Source: Ruminococcus sp.
GTDB taxonomy: Bacteria; Bacillota; Clostridia; Oscillospirales; Acutalibacteraceae
Assembly: GCA_017456845.1 (NCBI GenBank)
Contig: JAFTIP010000026.1
Location: 1-43,508 of the forward strand
DNA: 43,508 bases
Reading direction: 5' to 3'
The notes under the pieces were generated by a model. The model was not told where the DNA came from and did not search any database. It saw only the letters and a list, made by a program, of their open reading frames with translations. How positions within the stretch are numbered: position 1 is the stretch's first letter; the number at the start of each line of letters is the position of its first letter. The position numbers were made by a program, and so were the translations under genes. This document shows positions 25,567-33,397 of this stretch, piece by piece.

Positions 25567-25860
25567 ATGAGAGGTATGATAGCTATAAATACTAATAAAA
25601 TCAAAGGTGAGTACTTAAACGGTGCTTACAGCGAGCTTGCGGCACTGCTTGGCATAGATGCAGTTCTGAAACTCCACGGAAAATACCGAGGAACACAGCT
25701 TTTCTTTCCTGTTGAGCTTTTCAGTCGGGAATTTATAGTGATGCAGATTGTTGAGGAATACAATGGTCATAACATCAAGGAACTTGCCACTAAGTATGGC
25801 TATACAGAAAAATGGGTTCGTAAGATACTCAAAGACAACATAGACAAAAATTCTAACTAA
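25567..25860 (+). CDS. Mor/Martha-like transcription regulator
   Basis: A 97-residue protein whose YSELAALLGIDAVLKLHGKYRGTQLFFP segment and C-terminal helix-turn-helix (IKELATKYGYTEKWVRKILK) fit the Mor transcription activator family, known from phage Mu middle-operon control. The ATG follows AAAGGAG at good spacing. It lies 19 bases before the giant surface-protein gene and probably shares a transcript. It may control that gene or the element's replication genes. Confidence 0.75.
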   Translation: MRGMIAINTNKIKGEYLNGAYSELAALLGIDAVLKLHGKYRGTQLFFPVELFSREFIVMQIVEEYNGHNIKELATKYGYTEKWVRKILKDNIDKNSN

Positions 25861-25879
25861 AGTTTAAGAGGTGGTTTAG

Positions 25880-28800
25880 GTGGAAAACAAAAACAACAAA
25901 CAAAACGAGCCTAAAAAGAGAATTAGCAAGAAGAATATGATAATAATCTTGTTGATTATCATTATAATTATCTTGCTTCTTTTGGGGTTAGGCTTTGGTT
26001 TATCCAATAACTTTGGGAAAGGAACTATTCCAGTATCTGCTCCAGTAACTACTATTTCTGACGGCTTGTCAGCCTATGAATTAGCAGTACAAAACGGATA
26101 TGAAGGTACAGTAAAGGACTGGCTTGATTCACTTTCAGGTAAATCAGCTTATGAAATAGCAGTTGAAAACGGTTACGATGGAACAGAGAATGAATGGCTT
26201 GATACGCTTAAAGCAAAATCAGGGCAGGATGGAGTAGGTATTAAGACTGCTTCCTTTTCTTCAAAAGGTGAGCTTTTAATCACTCTTTCCGATGATAGTG
26301 TAATTAATCTTGGTGTTGCAGTTGGAAGTGACGGTGCTGACGGCAAAGATGGAGCTGACGGTACTAATGGCAAAGACGGCGTAGACGGCAAAGATGGTAC
26401 AAACGGAACTGATGGTAAGGATGGCACGAATGGTACCAACGGCAAGGATGGAAAAGATGGTACCGATGGTGTGAGTATTTCTTCTGCAAGCATTAATGAT
26501 GACGGACAATTAGTGATCAGTTTTTCTGATGGTAAGAGTGTCAATTTGGATAAAGTTGTTGGTATGAATGGTATCGACGGAATAAGTGTAATCAAATCCG
26601 AAATTAACGAGAACGGAGAATTAGTACTTACATATTCCAATAATCAGGTTGCCAATCTCGGCGTTGTAATTGGAGCTAATGGAAAAGACGGTATTGACGG
26701 TAAAGATGGTACCGATGGTTCAGATGGAGCTAACGGCATAGATGGTGTTGATGGTATTGATGGCATAAGCATCACAAAGAGCGAAGTTAATTCATCGGGA
26801 GAATTAGTTATTACATATTCTGATGGAACAACCGATAATTTAGGTGTGATTATTGGCGTTGATGGTAAAGATGGCACTGACGGAATGGATGGCGAAGATG
26901 GTCAGGATGGTGCTGATGGCGTTAGCGTAATTAATGCTGAAATTAATTCTAAGGGTGAGTTAGTCCTCACATACTCCAATAATGAAACTGCTAATCTCGG
27001 CGTAGTTATAGGTGCAAACGGCAAAGATGGTGCAGATGGTAAGGACGGAGTTAATGGTAAAGATGGAACAGACGGTACCAACGGTATTAATGGTACTGAC
27101 GGAAAAGACGGCATTGATGGTAAAGATGGAATCAGTGTAGTCAAATCTGAAATCAACCCATCTGGCGAACTTATATTAACATACTCCAATGGAAATATCG
27201 ACAATTTGGGATTGGTAGTTGGTACCAACGGAAAAGACGGCACTAACGGTTCAGATGGTAAGGATGGTACTAACGGCATAAATGGTAAAGATGGTGTAGA
27301 CGGCGTTGGCATCAAAACTATCGTAATCAATGAAAATGATGAACTTGAAATCTCTCTTTCAAATGGAACACAGTTAAACCTTGGCTGTATCAAAGGTTCT
27401 GACGGTAAAGATGGCGTTAATGGAAAAGATGGCGTAGATGGTAAAGACGGCATTGACGGTGTTAATGGTACAAATGGCAAGGATGGTAAAGACGGTATCG
27501 GAATAACCAAGACAGAAATCAACACTGACGGAGAGCTTATTATTACATATTCAGATGATACTACTAAAAATCTCGGAATTGTTGTTGGTGCTAATGGTAC
27601 TAACGGCGTTGATGGTGAAGATGGTGTAGGTATCACAAAAATTGAAATCAATGACAATGGAGAACTTGTAATCAATTATTCTGATGATACATCTTCTGTT
27701 CTTGGCGTGATTGTTGGTAAAGACGGAACTAATGGTATTGACGGAACTGACGGCAAAGATGGAGTCGGTGTTGCAAAGACAGAAATAAATGATAATGGCG
27801 AGCTTATAATCACCTACTCCAACGAAACATCTGTTAATCTTGGTGCTGTTGTAGGTCTTAACGGAAAAGATGGTACCGATGGAATAGACGGTATTGATGG
27901 CGTAGATGGTACGGATGGTATAGGAATCACAAAGACTGAAATTAACGAAAACGGTGAACTTGTGATTTCTTATTCTGACAATACAACATCTAATCTTGGC
28001 ATAATCGTAGGTAAAGATGGTGCTGACGGTAAAGATGGAATTGATGGAACAAATGGTGTTAATGGTAATGATGGTAAAGATGGCATCGGTGTTGCCAAAA
28101 CCGAAATCAATGATAAAGGCGAACTTGTCATTACTTACTCAAACAACACTTCGGTTACTCTTGGTACGGTTGTCGGTCTTAACGGCAAAGACGGTATTGA
28201 TGGTGATGATGGTATAGATGGCTCTGATGGAATAGGAATTGCCAAAACTGAAATTAATGATAAAGGTGAATTAGTAATAACCTATTCTGACAATACTACA
28301 TCCAACCTTGGTATAATCATAGGTAAAGATGGTGCTGACGGTAAAAATGGAAATGATGGAAAAGACGGAAAAGATGGTGTTGACGGTAAAAACGGACAGG
28401 ATGGAATCGGAATATCAAATGTTTCTATTAATACCAACGGCGAATTAGTTCTTACATTCTCTGATGATTCATCAATTAACCTTGGTTGTATTGTTGGCGA
28501 GGATGGAACAGACGGAACTGATGGTAAAGATGGCAATAATGGCAAAGATGGAGAAAATGGAAAAGATGGTCTTGACGGCAAGGATGGTGCTGATGGCATA
28601 GGTATCATAAAAACCGAAATTAATGACAATGGCGAATTGGTAATTACATATTCCGATAACACTACCGAGAATCTTGGTATAGTAGTTGGCTCAAACGGTG
28701 CCGACGGAGTTAATGGTACAAACGGAGAGAATGGCGTAGATGGTGCTAACGGTAAAGATGGCATTGGTATAATCAAATCTGAAATCAATGCAAATGGTGA

Positions 28801-30895
28801 ACTTGTTATTACCTATTCTGATAACACCACAGATAACCTCGGTTTAGTAGTTGGTGCTGATGGAAAAGACGGTGTTGACGGCATTAACGGAACAGATGGT
28901 AAGGATGGTGCCGACGGCAAAGACGGAGAAAACGGAAAAGATGGTCAAGACGGCAAAGATGGCACAGGAATAGAAACAGTCAACATATCAGAAAACGGAA
29001 TTTTAACTGTTTTACTTACCAACGGAACCTCATTGAATCTTGGTAACATTAAAGGTGCTGACGGTGTCGGTGTTACATCATCTGTGATAAACACTGATGG
29101 AGAATTGGTGCTTACTTATTCAAACGGCAACAGTACTAACTTAGGTAGAGTTGTTGGCAAAGATGGTGTAAACGGTACTAACGGTAAAGATTGTACAAAT
29201 GGTAAAGACGGAGCAGACGGAAAGAATGGTGCGGATGGTATTGGTATTGATAATGTAACAATATCTGACGACGGAATTCTTACGGTAGTACTCACTAACG
29301 GTACAAGCCTTAATCTTGGCAGTATCAAAGGTGTTGATGGTAAAGACGGAACAAGTATTACTTCTGCAATTATCAACGAGTCAGGAGAATTCGTATTAAG
29401 CTATTCTGACGGCAAGTCAACGAATCTCGGAAGGATTATCGGATCTGACGGCTCAGACGGTGTCGGTATAAGCAATGTACTAATTTCAACTGATGGAGTA
29501 TTAACAGTTGAGCTTACAAACGGCACATGCATTAACCTTGGCAACATAAAAGGCACTAATGGTATTGATGGTAAGGATGGCATAAGTGTTACATCTGCTG
29601 TTATAAATAATTCAGGAGAACTTGTACTGACCTACTCGGATGGTAATTCCACAAACCTTGGCAAAGTTGTAGGTGCTGATGGCAAAGACGGAGAAAATGG
29701 AGCAAATGGTACCAATGGTGCAAACGGTAAAGATGGTGTTGGTATTGATACTGTAATATTATCTGATAGCGGAGAGCTCTCTGTTAAGTTAAGCAACGGC
29801 GTTACTTTGGAACTCGGAAATATTCAAGGTGCTGACGGTGTTAGTGTTACATCATCAACAATTAACTCAAATGGAGAGTTAGTGCTTTCGTATTCCAATG
29901 GTGAAAGAACAATTGTTGGAAAAGTAGTAGGTAATGATGGTGAAGACGGTACAGATGGTGTAGGTATTGAAACTATTACTCTTTCTGCAGAAGGTAATTT
30001 AACAGTAACTCTTACTAACTCTCAAACTTTAAACCTTGGTAATGTTAAGGGCAACAAAGGTGATAAGGGAGATAAAGGTGACAAGGGCGATACTGGCATT
30101 GGTATTTCAGATATGGAAATCGTAAACGGTGAACTTGTTATCACGTACACTAATGGCGAAACAGACAATCTGGGAACAATAGTAAGTAGTTCCGATGTGT
30201 CATCATCAGGATTGGATTTCTATCCTCTTTCGGATGGTACTTATGGTGTGAAAAGTGGAAGGTGTAAATATTTAGATGAAATCATTATACCTGAAACTTA
30301 TAACGGAGCAAAAGTAACACAGATATTGGATTCAGGATTCTCAGATTGTGAGAACCTTACATCAATTTCGATTCCGTCAGGGATAACAACGATCGAAAAA
30401 GATGCATTCCTTAACACTAACAATATTACTACAGTTAAGTATTACGGAACAGTTGCAGATTGGTGTGCTATTTCATTCGCTAACTATGAATCAAGTCCTT
30501 TTTATAGATACGGTGCCGACTTGTATATCAATGATGAGCTTGTAACTACTCTCACTGTTCCCGAAGGTGTAACTGAAATAGGAAGTTATGCATTTTATAG
30601 TTGTTTATCAATTAAAGAAATCAATCTGAGCAGTACTGTAACAACAATCGGGAAATATGCATTTGCTGATTGCCCTTATGTTAAACGACTTGATATTCCT
30701 AACTCTGTTAAATATATCGGCACAGGATCAATTTTTAACTCTGGTATAAATTATGTGCGTTTTGAAAATACAACTGGATGGAAACGTAAGTATGATTCAA
30801 CAGGACAAAATGTAGATAGTGGGACAAAAACATTTGTAAATGGAAGTAGTGCTGCATCAGATTTAAAAAGATCTGATATGTATTATGTTAGATAA
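25880..30895 (+). CDS. Giant surface protein: collagen-like repeats, 26 beta modules, BspA-type leucine-rich repeats
   Basis: 1671 residues. A Lys-rich cytoplasmic N-terminus is followed by one hydrophobic helix (about 20-41), suggesting an N-in membrane anchor. Two copies of a SAYELAVQNGYEGT-type helix follow (about 64-113). From about 118 to 1435 come 26 beta modules of about 30 residues, of the kind EINDNGELVITYSDN then TxNLG, alternating with Gly-X-Y runs rich in GKDGTDG. A late run reads GDKGDKGDKGDTG. The C-terminal 220 residues hold BspA-type leucine-rich repeats (IPSGITTIEKDAF, IGSYAFYSCLSIKEI). There is no LPxTG motif. The start is GTG, with AGAGGTGG before it. Probably an adhesin or fibre on the cell surface. 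Confidence 0.9.
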   Translation: MENKNNKQNEPKKRISKKNMIIILLIIIIIILLLLGLGFGLSNNFGKGTIPVSAPVTTISDGLSAYELAVQNGYEGTVKDWLDSLSGKSAYEIAVENGYDGTENEWLDTLKAKSGQDGVGIKTASFSSKGELLITLSDDSVINLGVAVGSDGADGKDGADGTNGKDGVDGKDGTNGTDGKDGTNGTNGKDGKDGTDGVSISSASINDDGQLVISFSDGKSVNLDKVVGMNGIDGISVIKSEINENGELVLTYSNNQVANLGVVIGANGKDGIDGKDGTDGSDGANGIDGVDGIDGISITKSEVNSSGELVITYSDGTTDNLGVIIGVDGKDGTDGMDGEDGQDGADGVSVINAEINSKGELVLTYSNNETANLGVVIGANGKDGADGKDGVNGKDGTDGTNGINGTDGKDGIDGKDGISVVKSEINPSGELILTYSNGNIDNLGLVVGTNGKDGTNGSDGKDGTNGINGKDGVDGVGIKTIVINENDELEISLSNGTQLNLGCIKGSDGKDGVNGKDGVDGKDGIDGVNGTNGKDGKDGIGITKTEINTDGELIITYSDDTTKNLGIVVGANGTNGVDGEDGVGITKIEINDNGELVINYSDDTSSVLGVIVGKDGTNGIDGTDGKDGVGVAKTEINDNGELIITYSNETSVNLGAVVGLNGKDGTDGIDGIDGVDGTDGIGITKTEINENGELVISYSDNTTSNLGIIVGKDGADGKDGIDGTNGVNGNDGKDGIGVAKTEINDKGELVITYSNNTSVTLGTVVGLNGKDGIDGDDGIDGSDGIGIAKTEINDKGELVITYSDNTTSNLGIIIGKDGADGKNGNDGKDGKDGVDGKNGQDGIGISNVSINTNGELVLTFSDDSSINLGCIVGEDGTDGTDGKDGNNGKDGENGKDGLDGKDGADGIGIIKTEINDNGELVITYSDNTTENLGIVVGSNGADGVNGTNGENGVDGANGKDGIGIIKSEINANGELVITYSDNTTDNLGLVVGADGKDGVDGINGTDGKDGADGKDGENGKDGQDGKDGTGIETVNISENGILTVLLTNGTSLNLGNIKGADGVGVTSSVINTDGELVLTYSNGNSTNLGRVVGKDGVNGTNGKDCTNGKDGADGKNGADGIGIDNVTISDDGILTVVLTNGTSLNLGSIKGVDGKDGTSITSAIINESGEFVLSYSDGKSTNLGRIIGSDGSDGVGISNVLISTDGVLTVELTNGTCINLGNIKGTNGIDGKDGISVTSAVINNSGELVLTYSDGNSTNLGKVVGADGKDGENGANGTNGANGKDGVGIDTVILSDSGELSVKLSNGVTLELGNIQGADGVSVTSSTINSNGELVLSYSNGERTIVGKVVGNDGEDGTDGVGIETITLSAEGNLTVTLTNSQTLNLGNVKGNKGDKGDKGDKGDTGIGISDMEIVNGELVITYTNGETDNLGTIVSSSDVSSSGLDFYPLSDGTYGVKSGRCKYLDEIIIPETYNGAKVTQILDSGFSDCENLTSISIPSGITTIEKDAFLNTNNITTVKYYGTVADWCAISFANYESSPFYRYGADLYINDELVTTLTVPEGVTEIGSYAFYSCLSIKEINLSSTVTTIGKYAFADCPYVKRLDIPNSVKYIGTGSIFNSGINYVRFENTTGWKRKYDSTGQNVDSGTKTFVNGSSAASDLKRSDMYYVR
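26230..30170 (+). repeat. Internal tandem repeat region of the collagen-like gene
   Basis: Imperfect 9-base units encoding G-K/T/V-D alternate with about 90-base units encoding the beta module. Codon-level divergence is high between copies, but modules such as 27960-28020 and 28240-28320 are very close. Such arrays are prone to slippage and recombination, so length variation between strains is expected. They also cause misleading long antisense frames. Confidence 0.85.
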
Positions 30896-30903
30896 ATAGA
30901 ATT

Positions 30904-30940
30904 AACTCCTCATTTGTTTAATGACAGATGAGGAGTTTTT
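30904..30940 (+). terminator. Terminator after the collagen-like gene
   Basis: AACTCCTCAT (30904-30913) pairs with ATGAGGAGTT (30928-30937), followed by TTT. It stands only 23 bases before the DUF960 gene. Confidence 0.8.
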
Positions 30941-30962
30941 ATATATTCAAGGAGGTGAGTAT

Positions 30963-31235
30963 ATGCGGTGCGTTAGTTCTAATTTGTCGAATCGTATTCC
31001 CGAGGAAATTCAGCTTATGATGTGGTATATGGTTGATATGATGGATGAGGACAAAGATTGGTTGCAAACATTCAATCTGACTGTCAAAAACGGAGTACAG
31101 CATATCAAACATCATCAGGAAGAACCTGAATTCAGAGAGGAGTGTGTATTGCTTACAAATAATCCAGTAGAAGAAAAAGTTTATATTATTTTAGAGCCAG
31201 GATTATCAACAATGATACTGGCAGAAGATTATTAA
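30963..31235 (+). CDS. DUF960 family protein
   Basis: The 90 residues (NRIPEEIQLMMWYMVDMMDEDKDWLQTFNLTV...HHQEEPEF...PVEEKVYIILEPGLSTMILAEDY) match the DUF960 pattern known from Firmicutes plasmids, phages and conjugative elements; function unknown. The ATG at 30963 follows AAGGAGGTGA. The in-frame ATG at 30921 lies inside the terminator and is rejected. It starts a tightly packed cassette of short genes. Confidence 0.75.
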   Translation: MRCVSSNLSNRIPEEIQLMMWYMVDMMDEDKDWLQTFNLTVKNGVQHIKHHQEEPEFREECVLLTNNPVEEKVYIILEPGLSTMILAEDY

Positions 31236-31242
31236 TGAAAGG

Positions 31243-31335
31243 ATGATTATTATCAAATATTTTATGATTGGATTTTTCGGAACTTTAGCAGTATTATGCT
31301 TGCTTAATAAAACTAAGAAGGGGGCTAAAGAATGA
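31243..31335 (+). CDS. Tiny predicted membrane peptide (30 aa)
   Basis: MIIIKYFMIGFFGTLAVLCLL followed by a Lys-rich tail: one hydrophobic helix and a positive end. GAAAGG stands directly upstream. Its stop overlaps the next start (ATGA), and it follows DUF960 by 7 bases, so it fits the cassette. Too short for a family call. Confidence 0.5.
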   Translation: MIIIKYFMIGFFGTLAVLCLLNKTKKGAKE

Positions 31336-31448
31336 TTATGGCTTTAACTGTGTCAACAGTATCAGTAACTTGCCTTTTGGAAGGTGCTATGTGTGCAATA
31401 GCTTTGTTTTGTACAGGCAAAAAGCCACATAAGGGGTTACTGAAATGA
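31332..31448 (+). CDS. Tiny predicted membrane peptide (38 aa)
   Basis: One hydrophobic segment (ALTVSTVSVTCLLEGAMCAIALFC) and a Lys-rich tail, the same topology as the preceding peptide. It overlaps both neighbours by 4 bases (ATGA at 31332 and at 31445), which argues that it is translated. Unknown function. Confidence 0.5.
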   Translation: MIMALTVSTVSVTCLLEGAMCAIALFCTGKKPHKGLLK

Positions 31449-31789
31449 TTAAGATTGCCTGTAAAGATGATCTGGATTTAATTGCAGATGTTTGTATTAA
31501 AAAGCACATTGAGAATCAACTAAATTATCTGCTTAATACATATAAATATGAATGCTCCGAAGGTTCTATTGAATCCATCGGAGCGATTTTTTATGTAGAA
31601 AGCTCATCTGATTTTTATGATTATACTCAATTTGGATTATCGTCACCTATAAATGAAGAAAGATTTGAGTATATTGAGCAAATAGCAGGTGGTTATTGTA
31701 GAAGTCTTATAGCTCTAAATAATGAAAATGTTATTGAGATTATAGGCAAAAAAGATGTTTTTGACTCAATAATGGAAGGAGAACTTTAA
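31445..31789 (+). CDS. Hypothetical element protein (114 aa)
   Basis: Soluble, acidic, with several Cys and Tyr; starts MIKIACKDDLDLIADVC. No family recognised. Coupled by ATGA overlap to the peptide upstream, and its stop abuts the TTG start of the DUF1643 gene. Confidence 0.6.
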   Translation: MIKIACKDDLDLIADVCIKKHIENQLNYLLNTYKYECSEGSIESIGAIFYVESSSDFYDYTQFGLSSPINEERFEYIEQIAGGYCRSLIALNNENVIEIIGKKDVFDSIMEGEL

Positions 31790-32398
31790 TTGAAAAATTA
31801 TAAATCAATAGTAGAAACTGAAATTGTAACATCCGATGACGGGTTACAAACATACGAGCTAACAAAAAGATTAGTTGGTTGCGAGGGTGAGTGCGGATAT
31901 CTAATTTCACTTTACCCTACACGAACAGCGGAAAATATTTTCTCTAACGACTCCACCCTCAACCACCTTGTTTCTCACATGCAGGAGTTAGGATTTAGCG
32001 AGCTTCATATTGTTAATCTGTTTTCAAAAGCTGTAACAAGTCAGCGAGGATTAACTATTGATGAAGAAAATATGCAGTATATCGAAAAACTAATTAATAG
32101 CAAGGAGTTTTCTAATTCAAAGTTTGTAATTGCTTGGGGCAATTCAATGCAGAATTCTCAAGCTGTTTCAGATTCCAAAGTGCGTATTTTCAATATGTTT
32201 TTGAAGCATTGTTCCAAAGGTAAGCTCTACCAGATTACAACTATGGATAGAAATATTGAACCTACTCCTGCTCCCCATCCTCTATTTCTCGGAATTCGTG
32301 CAAGTAGTTCTGTTTGGGGGTTGCAAGAATTTAAAATTAAAAAGCCAAGTCAAGCCATCATCGGTAAAGCTAAATCAAATAGCACAAAAGCCAAATAA
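31790..32398 (+). CDS. DUF1643 family protein
   Basis: A 202-residue product. The segments YLISLYPT, STLNHLVSHMQELGFSELHIVNLFSKAVTS, FVIAWGNSM and APHPLFLGI follow the DUF1643 pattern (a compact domain with NLF, AWG and HPLYL motifs) found on bacteria, phages and plasmids; biochemical function unknown. The start is TTG immediately after the upstream stop, with AAGGAGAA 8-16 bases before it. It closes the short-gene cassette that begins at 30963. Confidence 0.7.
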   Translation: MKNYKSIVETEIVTSDDGLQTYELTKRLVGCEGECGYLISLYPTRTAENIFSNDSTLNHLVSHMQELGFSELHIVNLFSKAVTSQRGLTIDEENMQYIEKLINSKEFSNSKFVIAWGNSMQNSQAVSDSKVRIFNMFLKHCSKGKLYQITTMDRNIEPTPAPHPLFLGIRASSSVWGLQEFKIKKPSQAIIGKAKSNSTKAK

Positions 32399-32490
32399 AG
32401 CATAACCCAAAGTTTATTGTTCAGCTCACTCAAAAGAATTCTACAAATTGTAAAACTCTATTCTAAAACTAAAGTGTATACTATAAACAG

Positions 32491-32505
32491 CATCAATCAT
32501 TGATG
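32491..32505. promoter_or_regulatory. Palindrome upstream of small paralogue A
   Basis: CATCAAT-C-ATTGATG is a perfect 7-bp inverted repeat, 28 bases before the ATG at 32533 and just downstream of a TATACT-like box (32477-32482). A candidate operator. Confidence 0.45.
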
Positions 32506-32532
32506 TAAAAAAATTTGAAAGGAGATTTTATA

Positions 32533-32988
32533 ATGAATCTCAAAGTTGAAAAAATTAAAATGTTGGACTATTTTGGAGGTGCTTCTGAATTTTTAATGCT
32601 TTGTGCAAACCACGTAGCATATCAAGAAGAAAAAGACACTAAAACGCCTATGAAAATCGACTGTATTACATCCGAAGGATTAACCACGGGTATAGTTCGT
32701 TCAATGTGTGTATTCGAAAATAAGAATTGCATTGATATTATTATCCACGGTGAACGCTGCTGTATTGAGCTGTCAGATGAAATCTATGAAAGCTTAGTAG
32801 AACTTCAGCATAATATGCTTGAATCCGAAAGCGAATACAGCAAAGACGATATTTTATCATTCAAATTTATCAACGGCAAAATGTTCTTTGTACAGGTTGA
32901 AGAAGGAATGGTAATTGAATTTAAACCCATTGATTATAAAAAGTTTGAGGAAGCTTTACCCTTATTCGAAAAACTGATGGAAAACTAA
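32533..32988 (+). CDS. Element protein, paralogue A of the helicase-flanking pair
   Basis: A 151-residue acidic soluble protein. It shares a plan with the gene at 34866-35336: an N-terminal DYFGG motif with a hydrophobic helix, a central strand pair (CIDIIIHGERCCIELSDE against CYVDVIINEERYLLKLSNEE) and a C-terminal IDYKKFEEALPLFEKLMEN helix against IDYDKYKEVLELIPEF. No known family. The ATG at 32533 follows AAAGGAG. A longer TTG-started frame is less likely. Probably part of the replication module. Confidence 0.7.
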   Translation: MNLKVEKIKMLDYFGGASEFLMLCANHVAYQEEKDTKTPMKIDCITSEGLTTGIVRSMCVFENKNCIDIIIHGERCCIELSDEIYESLVELQHNMLESESEYSKDDILSFKFINGKMFFVQVEEGMVIEFKPIDYKKFEEALPLFEKLMEN

Positions 32989-33016
32989 AAAGAAAATAAA
33001 TAACACAGATGAAAAG

Positions 33017-33058
33017 CCGACAACATTCTCTTGATAGGGAGTGTTGTCGGTATTTTTG
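33017..33058 (+). terminator. Terminator after paralogue A
   Basis: CCGACAACA (33017-33025) pairs with TGTTGTCGG (33042-33050), followed by TATTTTTGTTT. Confidence 0.85.
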
Positions 33059-33397
33059 TTTCGTTAGATTATTTTTTTGATGAATATTTGGAAAATCTTA
33101 CATAATGATATAATTGAGATTTGTCGAATTATCAAATATGAAAATCTAATTGTGTAACATTAAGTAAATATTTGATGAATTTGAGCATATATTAGTAGTA
33201 AGGAAATTTCTTACAATTCCAAATAGCGGATTTATATTACAACGTTGGGGTCTGCTATTTGTTTTATATATACCTTGGGTGGTCAGGGTGGTAAGTGTTT
33301 TGAAAAATAAAGCGTTTGATTTCGTTTTCTCCTTCGTGTTTTTATTTTCACACCCCACCTTTACCACCTGACAAAAATGGTGTTTAAGGAGGCTATA
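33059..33397. other. Gene-free, repeat-rich region before the helicase gene (candidate origin or leader)
   Basis: 339 bases with no supported gene. A promoter-like TTTGGA (33087-33092), 16-base spacer and TATAAT (33109-33114) is present. TTTGATGAAT followed by A/T-TTTG occurs at about 33077 and again at about 33173. AATAGC/GCTATT arms enclose 33224-33261. A long-range pairing joins GTCAGG..TGGTAA near 33283-33295 to TTACCACCTGAC near 33360-33371. Direct repeats plus secondary structure before an SF3 helicase gene fit an element origin. This is inference. Confidence 0.4.

Noticed and set aside
26902-27675. Long minus-strand frames inside the collagen-like gene (also 26173-26640, 28282-28788)
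   Set aside because: They are antisense shadows of the GKDG/GTDG repeats, giving Pro/Ser-rich strings with no ribosome sites; the plus-strand frame is continuous with a clear domain plan.
26230-30170. Possible CRISPR-like array
   Set aside because: Repeats are coding, of variable spacing and imperfect, and there are no cas genes or unique spacers.
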